Below are positions 1 through 11,739 of a stretch of 64,000 nt of DNA, in pieces. A program made the translations under genes and the position numbers. The first letter of the stretch is position 1. The number at the start of each line of letters is the position of its first letter. The stretch comes from Fragum whitleyi (lineage: Eukaryota; Mollusca; Bivalvia; Cardiida; Cardiidae). The notes under the pieces were generated by a model, which ran no database searches, was not told where the DNA came from, and saw nothing but the letters and a program-made list of their open reading frames with translations. The stretch is taken from positions 54,017,933 through 54,081,932 of the forward strand of contig OX411544.1 of assembly GCA_948146395.1 (NCBI GenBank), given 5' to 3'.

Positions 1-149
1 TAACAAGATTTTTGGTTGAGTAAAGGAGTTGAAACGTACAATAGGTTAACTGTATAATTAATTTGTAGCACTTACAATATTACTGCTCTGAACTTTCTCG
101 AACGGTCATTTACCAGTTGTAGGGCTGACAACCAATCAAATTCTGTTAT

Positions 150-405
150 GATTATCACTCGGTCAAAACCCACAGGTAAATTCAGACCACGTGGTATAGA
201 TGCAAATGGACATCGTCTGCTCGAAATGTGTCAATTAACTTGTTTATCATTAGTCAATAGTCGTCTGCACTCAAACAGGGAGCGTGGGAAGTTTACTTTC
301 TTTTCGCATGTGTTAACAAATAGAAATAATTTTGTAATTTTGAAATATTTGATTTCAATGAGCACTCTGATCACGCTCCAATCCTATTTTCATTAAATTC
401 AAATT
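150..405 (+). pseudogene. LINE endonuclease (EEP domain) fragment
   Basis: Remnant of the endonuclease/exonuclease/phosphatase domain of a non-LTR retrotransposon. The frame contains ANGHRLLEMCQ followed by a LVNSR...GKFTFFS segment, as in EEP domains of invertebrate LINE or RTE elements. After a frame change it reads NEHSDHAPI, the conserved C-terminal SDHAPI block. No reverse transcriptase follows, and at least one frameshift separates the two blocks, so this is a dead fragment. It is an inference from motif order only. Confidence 0.55.
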
Positions 406-415
406 TGAGTATGAA

Positions 416-1480
416 GAAAAATTATTCAACAACAAATAAACAGACAAAAACATACGATAAACTGATAAATGGGTAAGTTCATATCGGACTCGGTTTCGAC
501 CCGAGTTAACCGGGTTTCCATCAGAACGGCCTCGGTTTCGACACTAGTGATGTCATTGTAACCTTTCAACCTCGACGCTTCTGATCCTGGGTCAGGCCGG
601 TGTTACTTGGGTTCCAAAATGGCGTCGAGAATAGTGCACAACAATTCGATTACAAAAAAATAAATATTCTATATTAATTTAAATAACAAATACTTTTTTC
701 TTATTTTATATAGTATTTTGCACGAGTTTATCACATTTCTTAATGGGATAACGATATTTCATGGTAATTTAATTATTGTAGCAGTAAATTAGAAGTTTGT
801 TTACTACCACCAGTGGGTAACTCCGTTCACATGAATGTCTTTTCTGCGCATGCATATTACAGTCAATTTTAGATTATTACATCGTCTCACGCGTCTCTCG
901 GGCTGCCATTTGAATTTCCCCTAGGATAGCAGCAAGAGCGATCTATTTTTAGAACAACTCATGAATAATCATAGAGCGCTGCTAGATTTAATCGATTTGT
1001 CAGAAACCAAAGATATAAATAGCATAGTTGGCAATTTCACGTGTTTCTTGAGGGAAAATGCATTTACAGTATTTGGGAAAACCCAATGCTTGAAATACAA
1101 ACATGTTGGTAATCAAAATTGTAAATAGTTTAATGAAAAATGTTTGTTGCTAAACAGGCTTTTAAACTCTATAGAGAGAGGAATAATATTAACAGACAAG
1201 CTTTTAGCTTGGCGCTTGCTCATTATAACAACGTAAAAATCTGCTAAGAAATAATTTAGACTAGCAGAGGGCTATCGAATCAGCAAACTTTCAAAATCCG
1301 ACCCACGAGGTTGGATGAGCTGGCGATGTCCTCGAAAAGATGGAGTGTTAAGACAAAAAACTCACAAATTTAAAGATTTTACCAACTTTTATTGTCCAAA
1401 TTTGAGCCCTTTTTGATTGGCGAACTATTGCGCTATCCCAGCTTCTCAATGATGTACGATTTACAGTGCTGACAGCACTT
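416..1480. other. No gene recognised
   Basis: AT-rich DNA with no long frame, splice-consistent exon or recognisable repeat end. A slightly GC-richer patch at about 480-620 has no identifiable function. Confidence 0.5.
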
Positions 1481-1489
1481 TGATTATAT

Positions 1490-1920
1490 TGTGCACTTTG
1501 GTAGAGCCCAATGATGTCCATTTTGATGTTGCCAAGGTAAAGGTCACGTAATAAGGTCAAACTCATATACAATGGTAAAAAAATGAAGAAAGAAAACCTA
1601 ACTTAATATTTCGGATTTATTCAAGGCTATGTAGAACATAGTGTTTTTATTTGGCATATCGATAGATTTCAGTAATATGCTGAATTCCTGTGCTGATACC
1701 GAGGTGATAAGTTCATTTACAAAGGTCAAATGTTCAAAAATGTAACAAAAAAACTTCTTATTATGTATTATGTCAGGCATTTTGAAGATACAATGGTATT
1801 AATTTGCATGTACAAAGATTTAATTCATATGACGCCGCAGATACCAAGGTCAAGGTCATGTGGCAAAGGGCATGGTCATCTGATGAGGTCGAATTTTTGA
1901 AAAATTCCTGTTTCACAAAG
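1490..1920 (+). repeat. Degenerate minisatellite remnant with AGGTCA motifs
   Basis: Two or three decayed units carry 'gatacca(a/g)aggtcaaggtca'-like blocks, similar to monomers of the Helitron-like elements at 12045 and 49561. No ends are visible. Confidence 0.4.
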
Positions 1921-2173
1921 GCATCTAATCTTTAGTCTTTTGATTTATAGATGAGATTTACTGTGCCATCAATTATCAATTTGACATATAGAATGCTTTA
2001 ATCCGATTCCCACACATTCCCACTGTTCGATTGATGCACTTCAAAAAAACCCAAATTTTGAATTAGCAATTTCTTCAATGTCAACTCTTATAGAGCAGGG
2101 ACAAGTACTTGAGCACACAGGTATCGGGGTAAGGTCAGCGTTTCTACACGGATCCTGAATCATTACCCTTTAC

Positions 2174-2619
2174 CATTCAGAATATCACTCGGCCATTTCT
2201 GTAAACTACAACATTCCTCGGATGTATGTAAGGCGGATGGGTATGTAACGAAATTGTGCATTTTGTTAGGCAGAAATAGTGTAAGAAAAACTAGCGAACC
2301 GGCGCTTTCTTTAGATTGATATTTTTTACAGTAAATAAAGGCTGAAAAATCTTAATTTTTGAGAATGATAATCATTCTCAAAAATAAAGATTTTAAGCGG
2401 TTATTTAAGAATCTAAAGTTATTTATATAAGGATACGATGGTTTCACGTCAGTGATTTCAAACGAGTAGCGTTGGCAACGTCGAACATTTTCTCTTAAAG
2501 TTTTGAGGGCTAACGCCATTTTAACTGACGTCTTCAAGGTTTTCCAGTAATTTTTGAAAATGGTCTGTCTATGTACATCCGAGGTTGATCATGAGATTGG
2601 CCGAGTGGTGTTCCGAATG
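2174..2619 (-). mobile_element. 446 bp TIR element, Mutator-like, copy 1
   Basis: The ends are an imperfect inverted repeat (CATTCAGAATATCACTCGGCC at the left, GGCCGAGTGGTGTTCCGAATG at the right, each 21 bp, with three mismatches). Flanking 10 bp direct repeats TACCCTTTAC (2164-2173) and TACCCTTTGC (2620-2629) look like a target-site duplication. The same element lies in the opposite orientation at 50460-50915. The interior has no transposase, and a 61-codon minus-strand frame is not convincingly coding. The TSD size fits the Mutator superfamily, but assignment is tentative. Confidence 0.7.
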
Positions 2620-3059
2620 TACCCTTTGCCCGACTATTGTATAAGCATCAAGGCTAGTGCTAGTGTTTGTGATTAGGGAGTCATTTAATCTTCAACCACT
2701 AAATTCCGGGTCAAAACAGATTTTAAGGGGGTCAAACCAAGAAAGAGCTAATCATAAAGATGAATTTTATAGGTTTAACAGTCATTTGGTCATTTTCTTT
2801 TAAAAATATAAAGTAAGCAATTGATTTGTAAAATTTTAGATATTATATAGGATGCATCTTAAAAAGGGTTGACACTTAAAAATTTAGCTCAAGGGGGTCA
2901 ATATGACCCCCTTGAATGAAATTTCTAGGGGTACAAATAAGATCAGATTTTTGGGAGTCAAGACCCTGGTTTAAATGTCAAACACGAGCCCTGAGTACTG
3001 TTTGGGTACCTTTAGGTATCAACTTCAGAAAAAAATGAAGACTGTTTAACTGATTTACT

Positions 3060-3430
3060 GAACAAAATACCATGATTAAAAGGAGTGTTGGATAAGAAAA
3101 TAGAATGTAGCAGTGTTCTAGAAAATGATCTATTGCTGATTTCTGTTTTGATAATCTTGTTAACCAATTAGAATACAAATCGACAGTTAACAATGAAATA
3201 TAACAGCTAGACTGATCAGCTTACTATAAGGTTTATCGGACAAAAAAAGTATTTTAATGGAGAGGTTACTGTGATTTTGCATTCTTGTTATTTAATACAG
3301 AAGCAATTTCTACTTTTCACACAATGTTTTCCATCATAAAGGATGATTAATTTTCAAATTACACCCCCATTTAAATATCCTCTGAAAACTGATTTAATCT
3401 GGAATAGTAAAAAACAGAAGGATTAAACAA
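3060..3430 (+). repeat. Diverged direct duplication, unit 1
   Basis: About 370 bp, clearly alignable with 4195-4585. Shared blocks include 'gataagaaaatagaatgtag', 'ttctagaaaatgatctatt' and 'actgatcagct'. No coding signal. Confidence 0.6.
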
Positions 3431-4194
3431 TTAAAATTATGATATTAAGGTGGCAATGGACAGCGGCCTCCCGACTCTATAAACTGGAAGTGGGTTTTCG
3501 TTTATTTTATGGCTCTTTTTGCGCGTTGTTTAAAAAGACCGGTTTTCGTAAGATTTTGCTTATGAAAATAACGTAGAATAATGATGGTAAAATTTCATAA
3601 CTAAGCTTTTTTTCAACATTTGATATCAAATGAATGACTGGATCATTAAATGTAACAATAAAAATGTGTTAAAAGTGTCATTTTATCCGGAGGGGTCACT
3701 GTAAAATAACGAAAACTTTCTTATTTGCATGGAAAGGTTTGCTGAATTTTTTAAGAAATAAAGGAAAAATATGGGTTTTAAACATATCGGAAAATAAGGA
3801 AAATTCATTGGGTAATTTCTTCAAAAAAATAGGTTTTTGTTGCATTTTTACCCTGTAAGATTACAAAAAATAGTGCATTTTTTACTTTTGAAGGCAAAAT
3901 GTGCAAATACAATCGATCAAAGAGAGATTTTATTGGCAATGTCCATTGTGTACATGTACAAGGTCTAACAAAATCTATGTGTTTTATAGCTATAAGCTGC
4001 TACTGAGTTTATACTAGACTTCTGAAAAACGGCCAATACCACTCAAAGGCAGATAAATCTAGGATGAAAACGAGCAAGGAAAGGTACCTTCAAATTATGA
4101 TATAATGACTACACAATGTTAATCTACAACATATGTGTCCATTGCTACCTTAATAAATACAATATATTTTGAATACAATTCAGACACAACCCAC

Positions 4195-4585
4195 TGTATA
4201 TTGTATAAAAAGATTACAGTGATTGAAAGGAGTGTTTGATAAGAAAATAGAATGTAGACATGTTCTAGAAAATGATCTATTACGGAAATTCTGTTACGAT
4301 AATCTTCTATTGGAATACAATGTGTCAATTAATAATGACATATGACAACTAGACTGATCAGCTGACACACGATAATCAAGGTATATCAGGCCAAAACAGT
4401 ATTTTAAGATCCCAAAATGTTATGTTCTTGTGATTTCATACTTAAACCAAGAAGCAAGCAAGAAATTTATATTTTTCCCACAATATTTCTATCATAAAGG
4501 ATGGTTTATTTAAGATTACACCTGCTTTTTCATGTGTTCTTCAAAATTATTCAATCTAGACTAGTGAAAAACAGAGAGGCTCAAA
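4195..4585 (+). repeat. Diverged direct duplication, unit 2
   Basis: Second unit of the duplication described at 3060-3430, about 1.1 kb downstream in the same orientation. It lies just before the possible exon at 4643. Confidence 0.6.
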
Positions 4586-4642
4586 CACCATATTTCGATA
4601 GATATTGCTTTTATCCTTTTTGCATGTTACCTTTTTTTTCAG

Positions 4643-4749
4643 CCTCAACTCCTATGTCCACACAACCCCTGAAGAAAAGAATGTCAGAAAATATTGTAGA
4701 AGATGAATATGTGACCCTTCATTTGAAAAGGGTCCACCTCAAGACTCCG
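4643..4749 (+). other. Possible exon, product unknown
   Basis: A strong acceptor (about ten pyrimidines then CAG at 4640-4642) opens a 36-codon frame beginning ASTPMSTQPLKKRM and ending at TAA, or at a weak donor GTAAAA at 4750. The other two frames close quickly. The peptide is charged and matches no family I know. Its sequence does not resemble the part of HHAT expected here, so I do not attach it to that gene. It may be a chance frame. Confidence 0.2.
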
Positions 4750-4889
4750 TAAAATGAGATCGCAAAAAAAAAGATTTATTCCAGTAGTGGTCAGCCGGTG
4801 GTCATATTTCGAAAGTTCTTATATATGAATGTAGACTGATAATTCTTGATTCAGAAAGTCAGCAAAGTGTGAAAAGTTTTGGTCCTTAA

Positions 4890-4990
4890 AAAAAGTCAGT
4901 CTGTGCAATCCGCGCAGTCTGACTAGGTACCTGCAGTCTGACTAGGATTGACACTTTTCGCACTACCAAGGTGGTCCCTTTTCGCGTGAC
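4890..4990. repeat. Short interspersed repeat fragment (CAGTCTGAC family)
   Basis: Contains 'cagtctgacta' twice, then a block ending 'ggtcccttttcgcgtgac' that recurs almost identically at 47590-47670 inside the predicted first exon of the antisense gene. Confidence 0.5.
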
Positions 4991-5365
4991 AGATCACATA
5001 AAAATCAATGCCTGAATTATTGTTACAAAAATCCTAAAAACATGAACAAAAGACACAAAATCAATCAGATTGGAACGATATTGAGATGTTCTGAAAAATA
5101 ACTTGTATCATATTGCTGTGACAACTCGAGTTTGTTGAGATAATATCATGTTTCAATTAACAGATGACATCCAACAAGAATTGCCGACCTTTTGTGTCTT
5201 TTCTGGGTTATGCACTTTTATTGTAAAAATTACTGAGCTTTATTGTTGGATGAAAGAAATTGTTTTCTTTTAATAACTGATCAAGGCTGCTTTAAACCCC
5301 ATTGTACAAAATAGAATGGAAGTGGTAAGGATTTAGAAATGAATGTAATAAGGAAAGGATGTATG

Positions 5366-5905
5366 TTTTTAGCTCACCTGAGCATGAAGTGCTCAAAATG
5401 AGCTATTGTAATCGTACTATGTCCGTCATCCGTGGTCAGTTGTGCGTTGTGCGTCGTCTTTCTTTAAACATATTCTCCTCCTCCACTGCTGGGCCAATCT
5501 TGATGAAACTTGGCAGGGATGTTCTTTGGATCAAGCTCTACCTAAGTTGTTCAAATAAATGAAATCCATCCTTAACTTTCCTTCCTAATAAAACATTTCA
5601 TCTCTGAAACCAGATGGCAGACAGCTTTCATATTTGTTATTTAGCATCATCTAGTGGACCTCTACCAAGTTTGTTCATATCAAGACCCTGGGGTCATATT
5701 TTGGCTCCACCCGTGTGCAACCCTTTTACATAGAATCAAAGAGCGAAAATCTTTAAAAATCTTCTTCTCTGAATCCAGAAGGCAGACAGCTTTCATATTT
5801 CGTATGTAGCATCATCTAGTAAACCTCTACCAAGTTTGTTCATATCAAGACTCTGGGGTCATATTTAGGCTTTGCCCTAGCTCATCCCTTTTAGCTCTTC
5901 TGAGC
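5366..5905 (+). mobile_element. Helitron-like element, TAGCTCACCTGAGC end-type, 3' truncated
   Basis: Begins with a T-run and TAGCTCACCTGAGC, whose partner repeat appears after a short loop, followed by a GTCCGTC-rich stretch and two monomers of about 155 bp ('ggcagacagctttcatattt'). The 3' hairpin and CTTGTTT terminus seen in the full copies at 11740 and 62863 are missing. Confidence 0.65.
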
Positions 5906-6620
5906 AGCATTTTTTTTCATTTAAAATTAATGTTTTCTACCGTTTGATGTAAAAATAAGGATGATTTTATCAGTTAAATCTTTTTTGATATTCTGCGTAA
6001 TTAATGAACTGGCAGGGCGGGGCTTAACCGTGACGTAATTTGGCGAGTTTACTTTTCAATAGTTTGGGTTCTTTCAAATTTTGGTCTGTAGTCATTGTTA
6101 ACGTGTTCAAATAACTGTATCCTAAAACCTAAAGGATTCACATGCTTTGAGAGAGTGAAAACATTTCATCCTTTGGTTACTAAGGCCTCGTAACTTCAGC
6201 TTGATTAAGCTGAAGTTAAGAGAATTTGGTTACCAATCCACGATTTAAGGTCTCGGGTTAAATATGACGACTCTCTTTAGAAGTAAGTTATTTTAGATAA
6301 AAGCTGATTTCTCTTAACCTTAAGTGCAACGACATGTTACTTAGGCTCTGCCCTGCCAGGGCATTAATCATGGATAATACCTTTCCAAAATATTCCATGA
6401 TATTTACTTGTCCACAAACAAGTGACCTTGCAAAATGTACTTGTTCGCTAGTAAAAAAGGCCGTGTTGGACAATGAGGCATGGGAATTCCATGCACAACC
6501 CTGCCTTTTAAAAGAAACACTGGCACTATGATAATATGAACATTAAACTAAAGTTTTGCATTCACATATTATTGCCATGTAAAACCTTTGCTTTCAAGGT
6601 TCCTTTTTATTTCTTTTCAG
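5906..6620. other. No gene recognised; precedes the first visible HHAT exon
   Basis: AT-rich DNA that would be intronic under the HHAT model. A small perfect hairpin (aacttcagcttgattaagctgaagtt) lies at about 6190-6215. Nothing else is identifiable. Confidence 0.5.
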
Positions 6621-6656
6621 ATATTTTGACAGAGGCCTATACAGCTTTTTGAAAAG
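6621..6656 (+). CDS. HHAT: Hedgehog acyltransferase, internal exon (catalytic Asp)
   Basis: A 36-nt exon between a good acceptor (ttcttttcag) and donor (gtaagg). Read with one leading base completing a codon, it encodes YFDRGLYSFLK plus AG, which the next exon's A turns into Arg. It matches the HHAT/MBOAT segment with the conserved Asp (YFD, human Asp339 by family knowledge), placed 40 residues before the catalytic His in the next exon, the same spacing as in human HHAT. HHAT palmitoylates Hedgehog ligands in the ER membrane. This is the most 5' HHAT exon I can see; the N-terminal half is probably upstream of the window. Confidence 0.85.
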
Positions 6657-6704
6657 GTAAGGTAACTATGAAAATTAGTACTTTGGGCTTGATGAATCCA
6701 GCCC

Positions 6705-6840
6705 TTCATTCAGGATGACAAAACGGTGCAAAGAGTTTGCCAATTATACCCCGCTTTAAAAGCAAGAGCACATGCAAGGCAGGGTATAATTTGGAAAACT
6801 GTTTTCATCGTTTTGTCATCCTAAACTCAAGACAGGACAT
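6705..6840. repeat. Foldback repeat (TTATACCCCGCTTT family), copy 1
   Basis: Inverted arms run from 'ggatgacaaaacggt' and 'gccaattataccccgc' to 'gcagggtataatttgg' and 'cgttttgtcatcc'. Other copies lie at 7997, 36505 and 39356. It is noncoding and intronic. Confidence 0.7.
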
Positions 6841-7126
6841 GGAGCAAAAACATGGTTGGTGTCTACACAGTTTACAGGACACATACCATGACTTTGCCCT
6901 GAGCTCTCATTATGCAAAATCAGCCTTTAAGGTAGTGGAAATAGTTTTAGGAAAAATAACATTTAACAGAGTTAACTGAGGTTGCCTAATGATATCATTG
7001 GGAAACCTTGGTCAACATTGTGAAAGTTCATGACTTCTGCAATTTTGGGGAACTATTGTGGGTCCACTACCCTAAATAGACTGTTTTCAGAGTAAACCTG
7101 ATGTACTACAGCAGCTATACTCTAAA

Positions 7127-7207
7127 CTATATTGATTGCTCAGTGCAAAACAGATGTAACTGCCTAAATGTTTATTGGCAGTTGCAACTGTTTCACATTG
7201 AGCCATC
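7127..7207. repeat. Perfect-hairpin repeat (CAGTTGTAACTGCC family), copy 1
   Basis: Inverted arms GCTCAGTGCAAAACAG-TGTAACTGCC and GGCAGTTGCAACTGTTTCAC-TTGAGCC flank a short loop. One of five copies in the window. Confidence 0.75.
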
Positions 7208-7996
7208 GCATATTTGCCTTGTCTGGGGTATGCAATTTCAAGAGTTTGTAATATGCCTTTGTAGCAAATAATTTCTTAATTTCCCAGAGTTTTTGGTACT
7301 AGGAAATCCAAAAGTGTTACTCATGCCAATAGAAATTAAGACAAATTCCATCATGCAATTTCAAATTGCTCCTTATAATGGCCTATCACAAACTTCTTCG
7401 AAGACATCTTTTCTTATGGATCTAATGATCCAGGATATTTTAAGAATAAATATGGAATTTTGACTTTAAAGAGTTTGACTTTTTGAGATGAGACGGGGTC
7501 AGTGCAAAAACTATTGAAAATGCTGATATGTATATAGGTACTTACAATAGTTTTGCCCAAAATCCTCCAAATACTGTAAGTAACTTTATATTAGCGGTGT
7601 CCAGTTTTGCATTTTTTCGGTTTCGATTAATTGGCGGTGATTTATTTTCGTGCATCTTACATGTACCGCCAAAATAAAATGCCTTATCTATTTGTCATTT
7701 TTCGTCACTAAAAACAAAAAAAAAAAGAATTAGAAAGACAATTTTCTAGAGTAGTATCAGCTTTCTACAAACTAAACAATAGTTTGTTCTCACACTTTTC
7801 GTAAGAATATTAATTAGTGTACCAGTTGTTCACACAATTTCTCATTGATTGTCGTTGCAACATATCAATCAACGAATGTAAACATTGTCAGCCGATTTGA
7901 ATAAGTATGGTCTGCATATCTTTAATATAAAGTTAATGATTATCGATTAAAATGAACATAATGTATACTGAATAGACCATTGTGGTAATCCTGGAG

Positions 7997-8165
7997 CCAG
8001 AATAGCAAGCTCTGCATTCAGGATGACAAAACAGTGAAAACAGTTTGCCAATTATATCCTGCTTTGCACATGCACTTGCTTGCAAAGCAGGGTATAATTT
8101 GCAAACAGTGTATGCACTGTTTTTCATCTTGAGTGCAGAGCAGGGCAGGATTCTATGGTTAGGCA
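7997..8165. repeat. Foldback repeat (TTATACCCCGCTTT family), copy 2
   Basis: Arms 'ttcaggatgacaaaacagtg' and 'cactgtttttcatcttgag' flank an inner stem 'ttgccaattatatcctgctt'/'gcagggtataatttgcaaa'. It ends about 85 bp before the acceptor of the next HHAT exon. Confidence 0.7.
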
Positions 8166-8250
8166 TTTCAGAAGTCATAATATAATTGAAATACTGATGA
8201 AAGTAGTATTAAGCACCCATACAAACCGAATTCATTCCTTCTGTTTTCAG

Positions 8251-8452
8251 ATACATCTATGTACCATGTGGAGGCTCACAGGCCGGTGTGCACAGACAGA
8301 TTATTGGGTCTATACTGTGTTTTATGTACATATTTTACTGGCACGGTGCAGAATATTATATCTTATGGTGGATTCTGTTAAATTATATGGGTGTATCCCT
8401 AGAGAAATTTGGTGACCTGATCATCAGTATACCAGCAGTGAGACATTTAGAG
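8251..8452 (+). CDS. HHAT: Hedgehog acyltransferase, MBOAT core exon (catalytic His)
   Basis: A 202-nt exon between acceptor ttctgttttcag and donor gtaaac. After one base that completes Arg from the previous exon it encodes 67 residues beginning YIYVPCGGSQ, the HHAT signature after the catalytic Asp, and containing YWHGAEYYILWW. The His in YWHG is the MBOAT active-site His (human His379 by family knowledge). The stretch around it is hydrophobic, as expected of a multi-pass ER enzyme. It ends on a complete codon (GAG). Phase agrees on both sides. Other frames through this stretch are shadows. The enzyme transfers palmitoyl-CoA to the N-terminal Cys of Hedgehog; here all key residues seen are present. 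Confidence 0.92.
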
Positions 8453-8514
8453 GTAAACCTTGTTTTATTTGACCTGAATTTGACCCCTGTAGACAAAATT
8501 CTTAAATTACAATT

Positions 8515-8760
8515 ACCGACATATTTTATCAATTTACAAAATTTCTATTATCTTCAATACATAGAGGATAATCGTTTGTTTCAGTGTAGGATCAATTTAT
8601 ATTCATTGAGTGAACAACAAAAGCTATAATTTTTTCATGTGGTGGAGCCATGAGTAAAAATATAGCTTTTGTTGTTCAAGAAATGAAATATTTATTGTCT
8701 TCCTTTAAAAACAAACGATTATTCTATTTCTTTATTGCAAAAATGAGACAAAATGTTAAA
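8515..8760. repeat. Long imperfect inverted repeat
   Basis: Arms meet around 8640-8652. The inner arms 'gaacaacaaaagctata' and 'tatagcttttgttgttc' are perfect. Outer parts such as 'aatcgtttgttt' and 'aaacaaacgatt' pair less regularly. It is intronic and resembles a foldback MITE. Confidence 0.65.
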
Positions 8761-9298
8761 TTTCTATGACATATTTTCGCAAAGCATGTCATTTTGCATG
8801 TGATTGCTATGCAACATTTATTGTGAGGTGACTTATTTAGCCCCACTTAGATGAAGTCAGATAGGATGAAATGCACAAAAGCAAGGTATAAGTTTTTGAT
8901 AATTTCACTGCTTTTGTGGTGAGATTATCAAGTAAATATCTACCTTTATTTCTCAATAAACCACCGAAAAGCACTAAAGAACATTTGTTATTCTATGAAA
9001 GGGCATGCAAAGCCAAGTAGAAATAATCAGATTTTATTCATTTAAATAGCAGGGGTCAGATTCGGGTCAATGAAACCATGCTATATGTTGAAATATAGAG
9101 GTGAGCTCAGTTTGGAACCACATTGGGCTCTCAACCCTGGATGGATGAGGTTGATCAACAGCTCTGTGACATAATGTCCTTTACTGATATGTATACATGT
9201 AGTAATTTATAATTATTTCAAGCATATGCTGCGTATTGGTAGAGGGCAGAATGTTACAAGCTCGGTCAACTTTTTTTAGAACATTGACAAAAAGCAAG

Positions 9299-9567
9299 GG
9301 TGTAACTAGGCACATTACGCATGTGCATAATAGAATTAAATCCTCTTTCAAAAATGTTCTTGATGAATGATCATAACATTGAAACTACAGCTTATATAAG
9401 CTGTAGTTATGATGTGTTGGTTATTCACCAATGCTCAATTCATAGAAAAGAGGAGCAGACAGAAGGACATTCATATTTTGTCACTGTCCACTTGTTGCCT
9501 TTATCCTATTTGTTCTTTGTTAGTCGCGTTCTGAGTGCGTATTAATTTCAAAATCCTAGTTACACCT
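9299..9567. repeat. 269 bp MITE with GTGTAACTAGG ends
   Basis: Terminal inverted repeats GTGTAACTAGG and CCTAGTTACAC. An internal perfect hairpin 'aactacagcttatataagctgtagtt' also occurs, degenerate, at 48385-48565 and 62290-62490. No coding capacity. Confidence 0.65.
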
Positions 9568-9621
9568 ATGAAAAGTCATCATATGTGTTATTTACCTTCC
9601 ACAAATGGGCAAACAATAATG

Positions 9622-9855
9622 AACCCTTGTCATGCTGAATAAATTTTGGCAAAAAAATTCATCATATCAAAGGGCAAAAAGCACTGGAAGTTCTAACTAT
9701 TGATCAATTTTTATTTGAAAAATTAAATCTATTGACAATTTTGGGTTGAAAGAGAGAAACAGGTGGTGTAGACTAACATCATTCTGCACATATGATGTCT
9801 GCACATGTGCAGGCTGATGTTTGTCCATAGCTCCTGTCAGAGCAGGATTTTCAAT
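9622..9855 (+). repeat. MITE, CCCTTGTCATGC family, copy 1 (decayed 3' end)
   Basis: Starts AACCCTTGTCATGCTGAA and contains the internal palindrome CACATGTGCAGGCTGATG. The right inverted terminus is eroded. Confidence 0.65.
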
Positions 9856-9889
9856 AGTCCATCAAAAAGCATTACAGAAATAACAATCA

Positions 9890-10200
9890 TGGCCCTGTTC
9901 TAATGTGCCAATCTGCCTAAATTTGTCTAGATCCTAACTCCTACATTTCTTGGTGGATCAAAAAATAATTTGGCATAATTGCTTCCATAAGAAGTAGATG
10001 TGTGATTTGAAAGAAATTTTTAGATATCTCCAAAGTCTAGGTCAAGTCTTCAAATTGATATTGTCCGTAGCATAGCTTCTACATTGATGGATAGATCTCA
10101 AAATAATTTGACACAGTTAGTCTCCTTCATAGACAGAATTTAATTTGAAAATAATCAGAAAGTTCCATGGTCAAGGTCACAGCTCAAGGTCAAGTTTGGA
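9890..10200 (+). repeat. Two tandem minisatellite monomers
   Basis: Two diverged units of about 165 bp ('cctacatttcttggtggatca' / 'tctacattgatggatagatc'), each followed by AGGTCA-containing motifs. Probably a remnant of a Helitron-like element. Confidence 0.5.
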
Positions 10201-10311
10201 AAGTTGTTTCCCATCTTGTATAGATGTGCTATATATAGTTAATGTTATTTTTAAATACTCTCAAGCTATTTTTTATTGCACATAAATACCAATGTATTTG
10301 TTTTATTTCAG

Positions 10312-10456
10312 ACAGAAGTTTTATCCCCAGCCATGGTACAAAGAGTCCATGCTTTTTTCTCCATTCCTATATTTTTGCTGTCCTGTTTCTCCATGTTTTG
10401 TTTTTTTGGTGGACAGACAGTGGGGTATATATTTTTTCAAAGGCTTGTTTTAGAAG
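10312..10456 (+). CDS. HHAT: Hedgehog acyltransferase, penultimate exon
   Basis: A 145-nt exon between acceptor gttttatttcag and a consensus donor gtaagt. It starts on a codon boundary, matching the previous exon's end, and encodes 48 residues including a hydrophobic transmembrane segment and CFFGGQTVGYIFFQRLVLE, matching the FLGGNEVG region of HHAT. It ends with one base (G) of a split codon that the exon at 49274 completes to Gly (E-GWP). The chain up to here is open and collinear with the family. Confidence 0.9.
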
Positions 10457-10492
10457 GTAAGTCTATTTCTTCTTAACCTTTTTATCGTAATT

Positions 10493-10733
10493 TAACCCTT
10501 GTCATGCTGAATAAGTTTTGGCTAAAAATTTTGATCAAAATCAAAGGGCAAAAAGCACTGAAAGTACCAACTGTAGGTCAATTTTTATTTGAAAAAACTA
10601 AATCTATTGACATTTCTGGTTTGAAAGTGAGAAAGATGTGGTGTAGACTAACATCAGACTGCACATATGTGCAGGCTGATGTTTGTCTTTAGCTCCAGCC
10701 AAATTAGGAATATTCTGGGTTTAGCATCACAAG
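10493..10733 (+). repeat. MITE, CCCTTGTCATGC family, copy 2
   Basis: Begins TTAACCCTTGTCATGCTGAA and ends near 'ttagcatcacaag', an eroded inverted copy. The interior has the 'gcacatatgtgcaggctgat' palindrome. It lies 36 bp beyond the HHAT donor. Confidence 0.7.
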
Positions 10734-11739
10734 ACAAATAAAGAAGGATGAAAACTGACAAAAAGACATAAATGGTGGAAATGTTGTAGAAAAAGAGAAA
10801 TGGCTTGTCTCAAGCAATTTCTAGTTTTAATATTTGCTCAAGTGTAATTTCAATAAAGAGTTTGCAAATTATTGTCATCTTTTGATTGCTTCGATAGTCA
10901 CCTAGCTAGTCACCAACACCCCAAGAAGCACACCATTCAACCTTGGAAAACATTAACACAACATGTTACAGGCAATTTCTTCTTTTTGCACAATATTTTC
11001 TCAAATGTTATATCAAAGGCCCATAAAATGATCTGCCATCTCTTCCTGCCAGTTAGTCACCTTGTCAGTTTGAGAGCTTCCTTAGTAAGCACACAATTTA
11101 ACATAAAGACTGCTTGGAAATGCTTAAGTGTGCTGTCAAATCCTGGACACATTTTTAGCTCTACCATTTGTATAATAGGGGGGCTATTCCGGTCACTAGG
11201 GCGTCGGTGTTAGCATTGGTGTCTGCGTAATGCTTTGGTTAAGTTTTTACGTGCAATTGTTTAAAATCTCTGTTTCTATTAAAGCTTTCTCTTGAAAATT
11301 TTGCACATACTTCTGTGACCATTATATCAGCCTCTAGACAAAGATCCATTACTCTGATATTGAATTTAGTGGAATTGTAACCCTTTTCAGACTGAGAAAT
11401 TCCTGGTTAAGTTTTTACATATAAATGTTGTATATCTGTAATATTTCTGTTTCTGCTGAAGCTTTCACTTGAAAATTTTGCACATACTTCTGTGACCATT
11501 ATATCAGCCTCTAGACAAAGATTCATAACTCTGATATTGAATTAAGTGGAATATTAACCCTTTTTGGACTTAGAAATTCCTGATTAAGTGTTTACGTGCA
11601 AATGTTTTATTTCAGTGAAATCTCTATTTCTACCTAAGCTATTGCTTGGAAACTTTGCTCATGCATCTGTTACCATGATATGAGCCTCTAGACAAAGATT
11701 CATTACTCTGATATTGAATTAATGGAATTTTAACCCTTT

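Noticed and set aside
4643..4749. Missing HHAT exon directly before 6621
   Set aside because: The phase could fit, but the peptide has no similarity to the expected hydrophobic HHAT segment.
8155..8415. 86-codon frame overlapping the HHAT core exon
   Set aside because: Wrong frame; the family match is in the neighbouring frame.
10872..11213. 113-codon plus-strand frame
   Set aside because: Runs through intronic DNA into a Helitron-like end; no motif.
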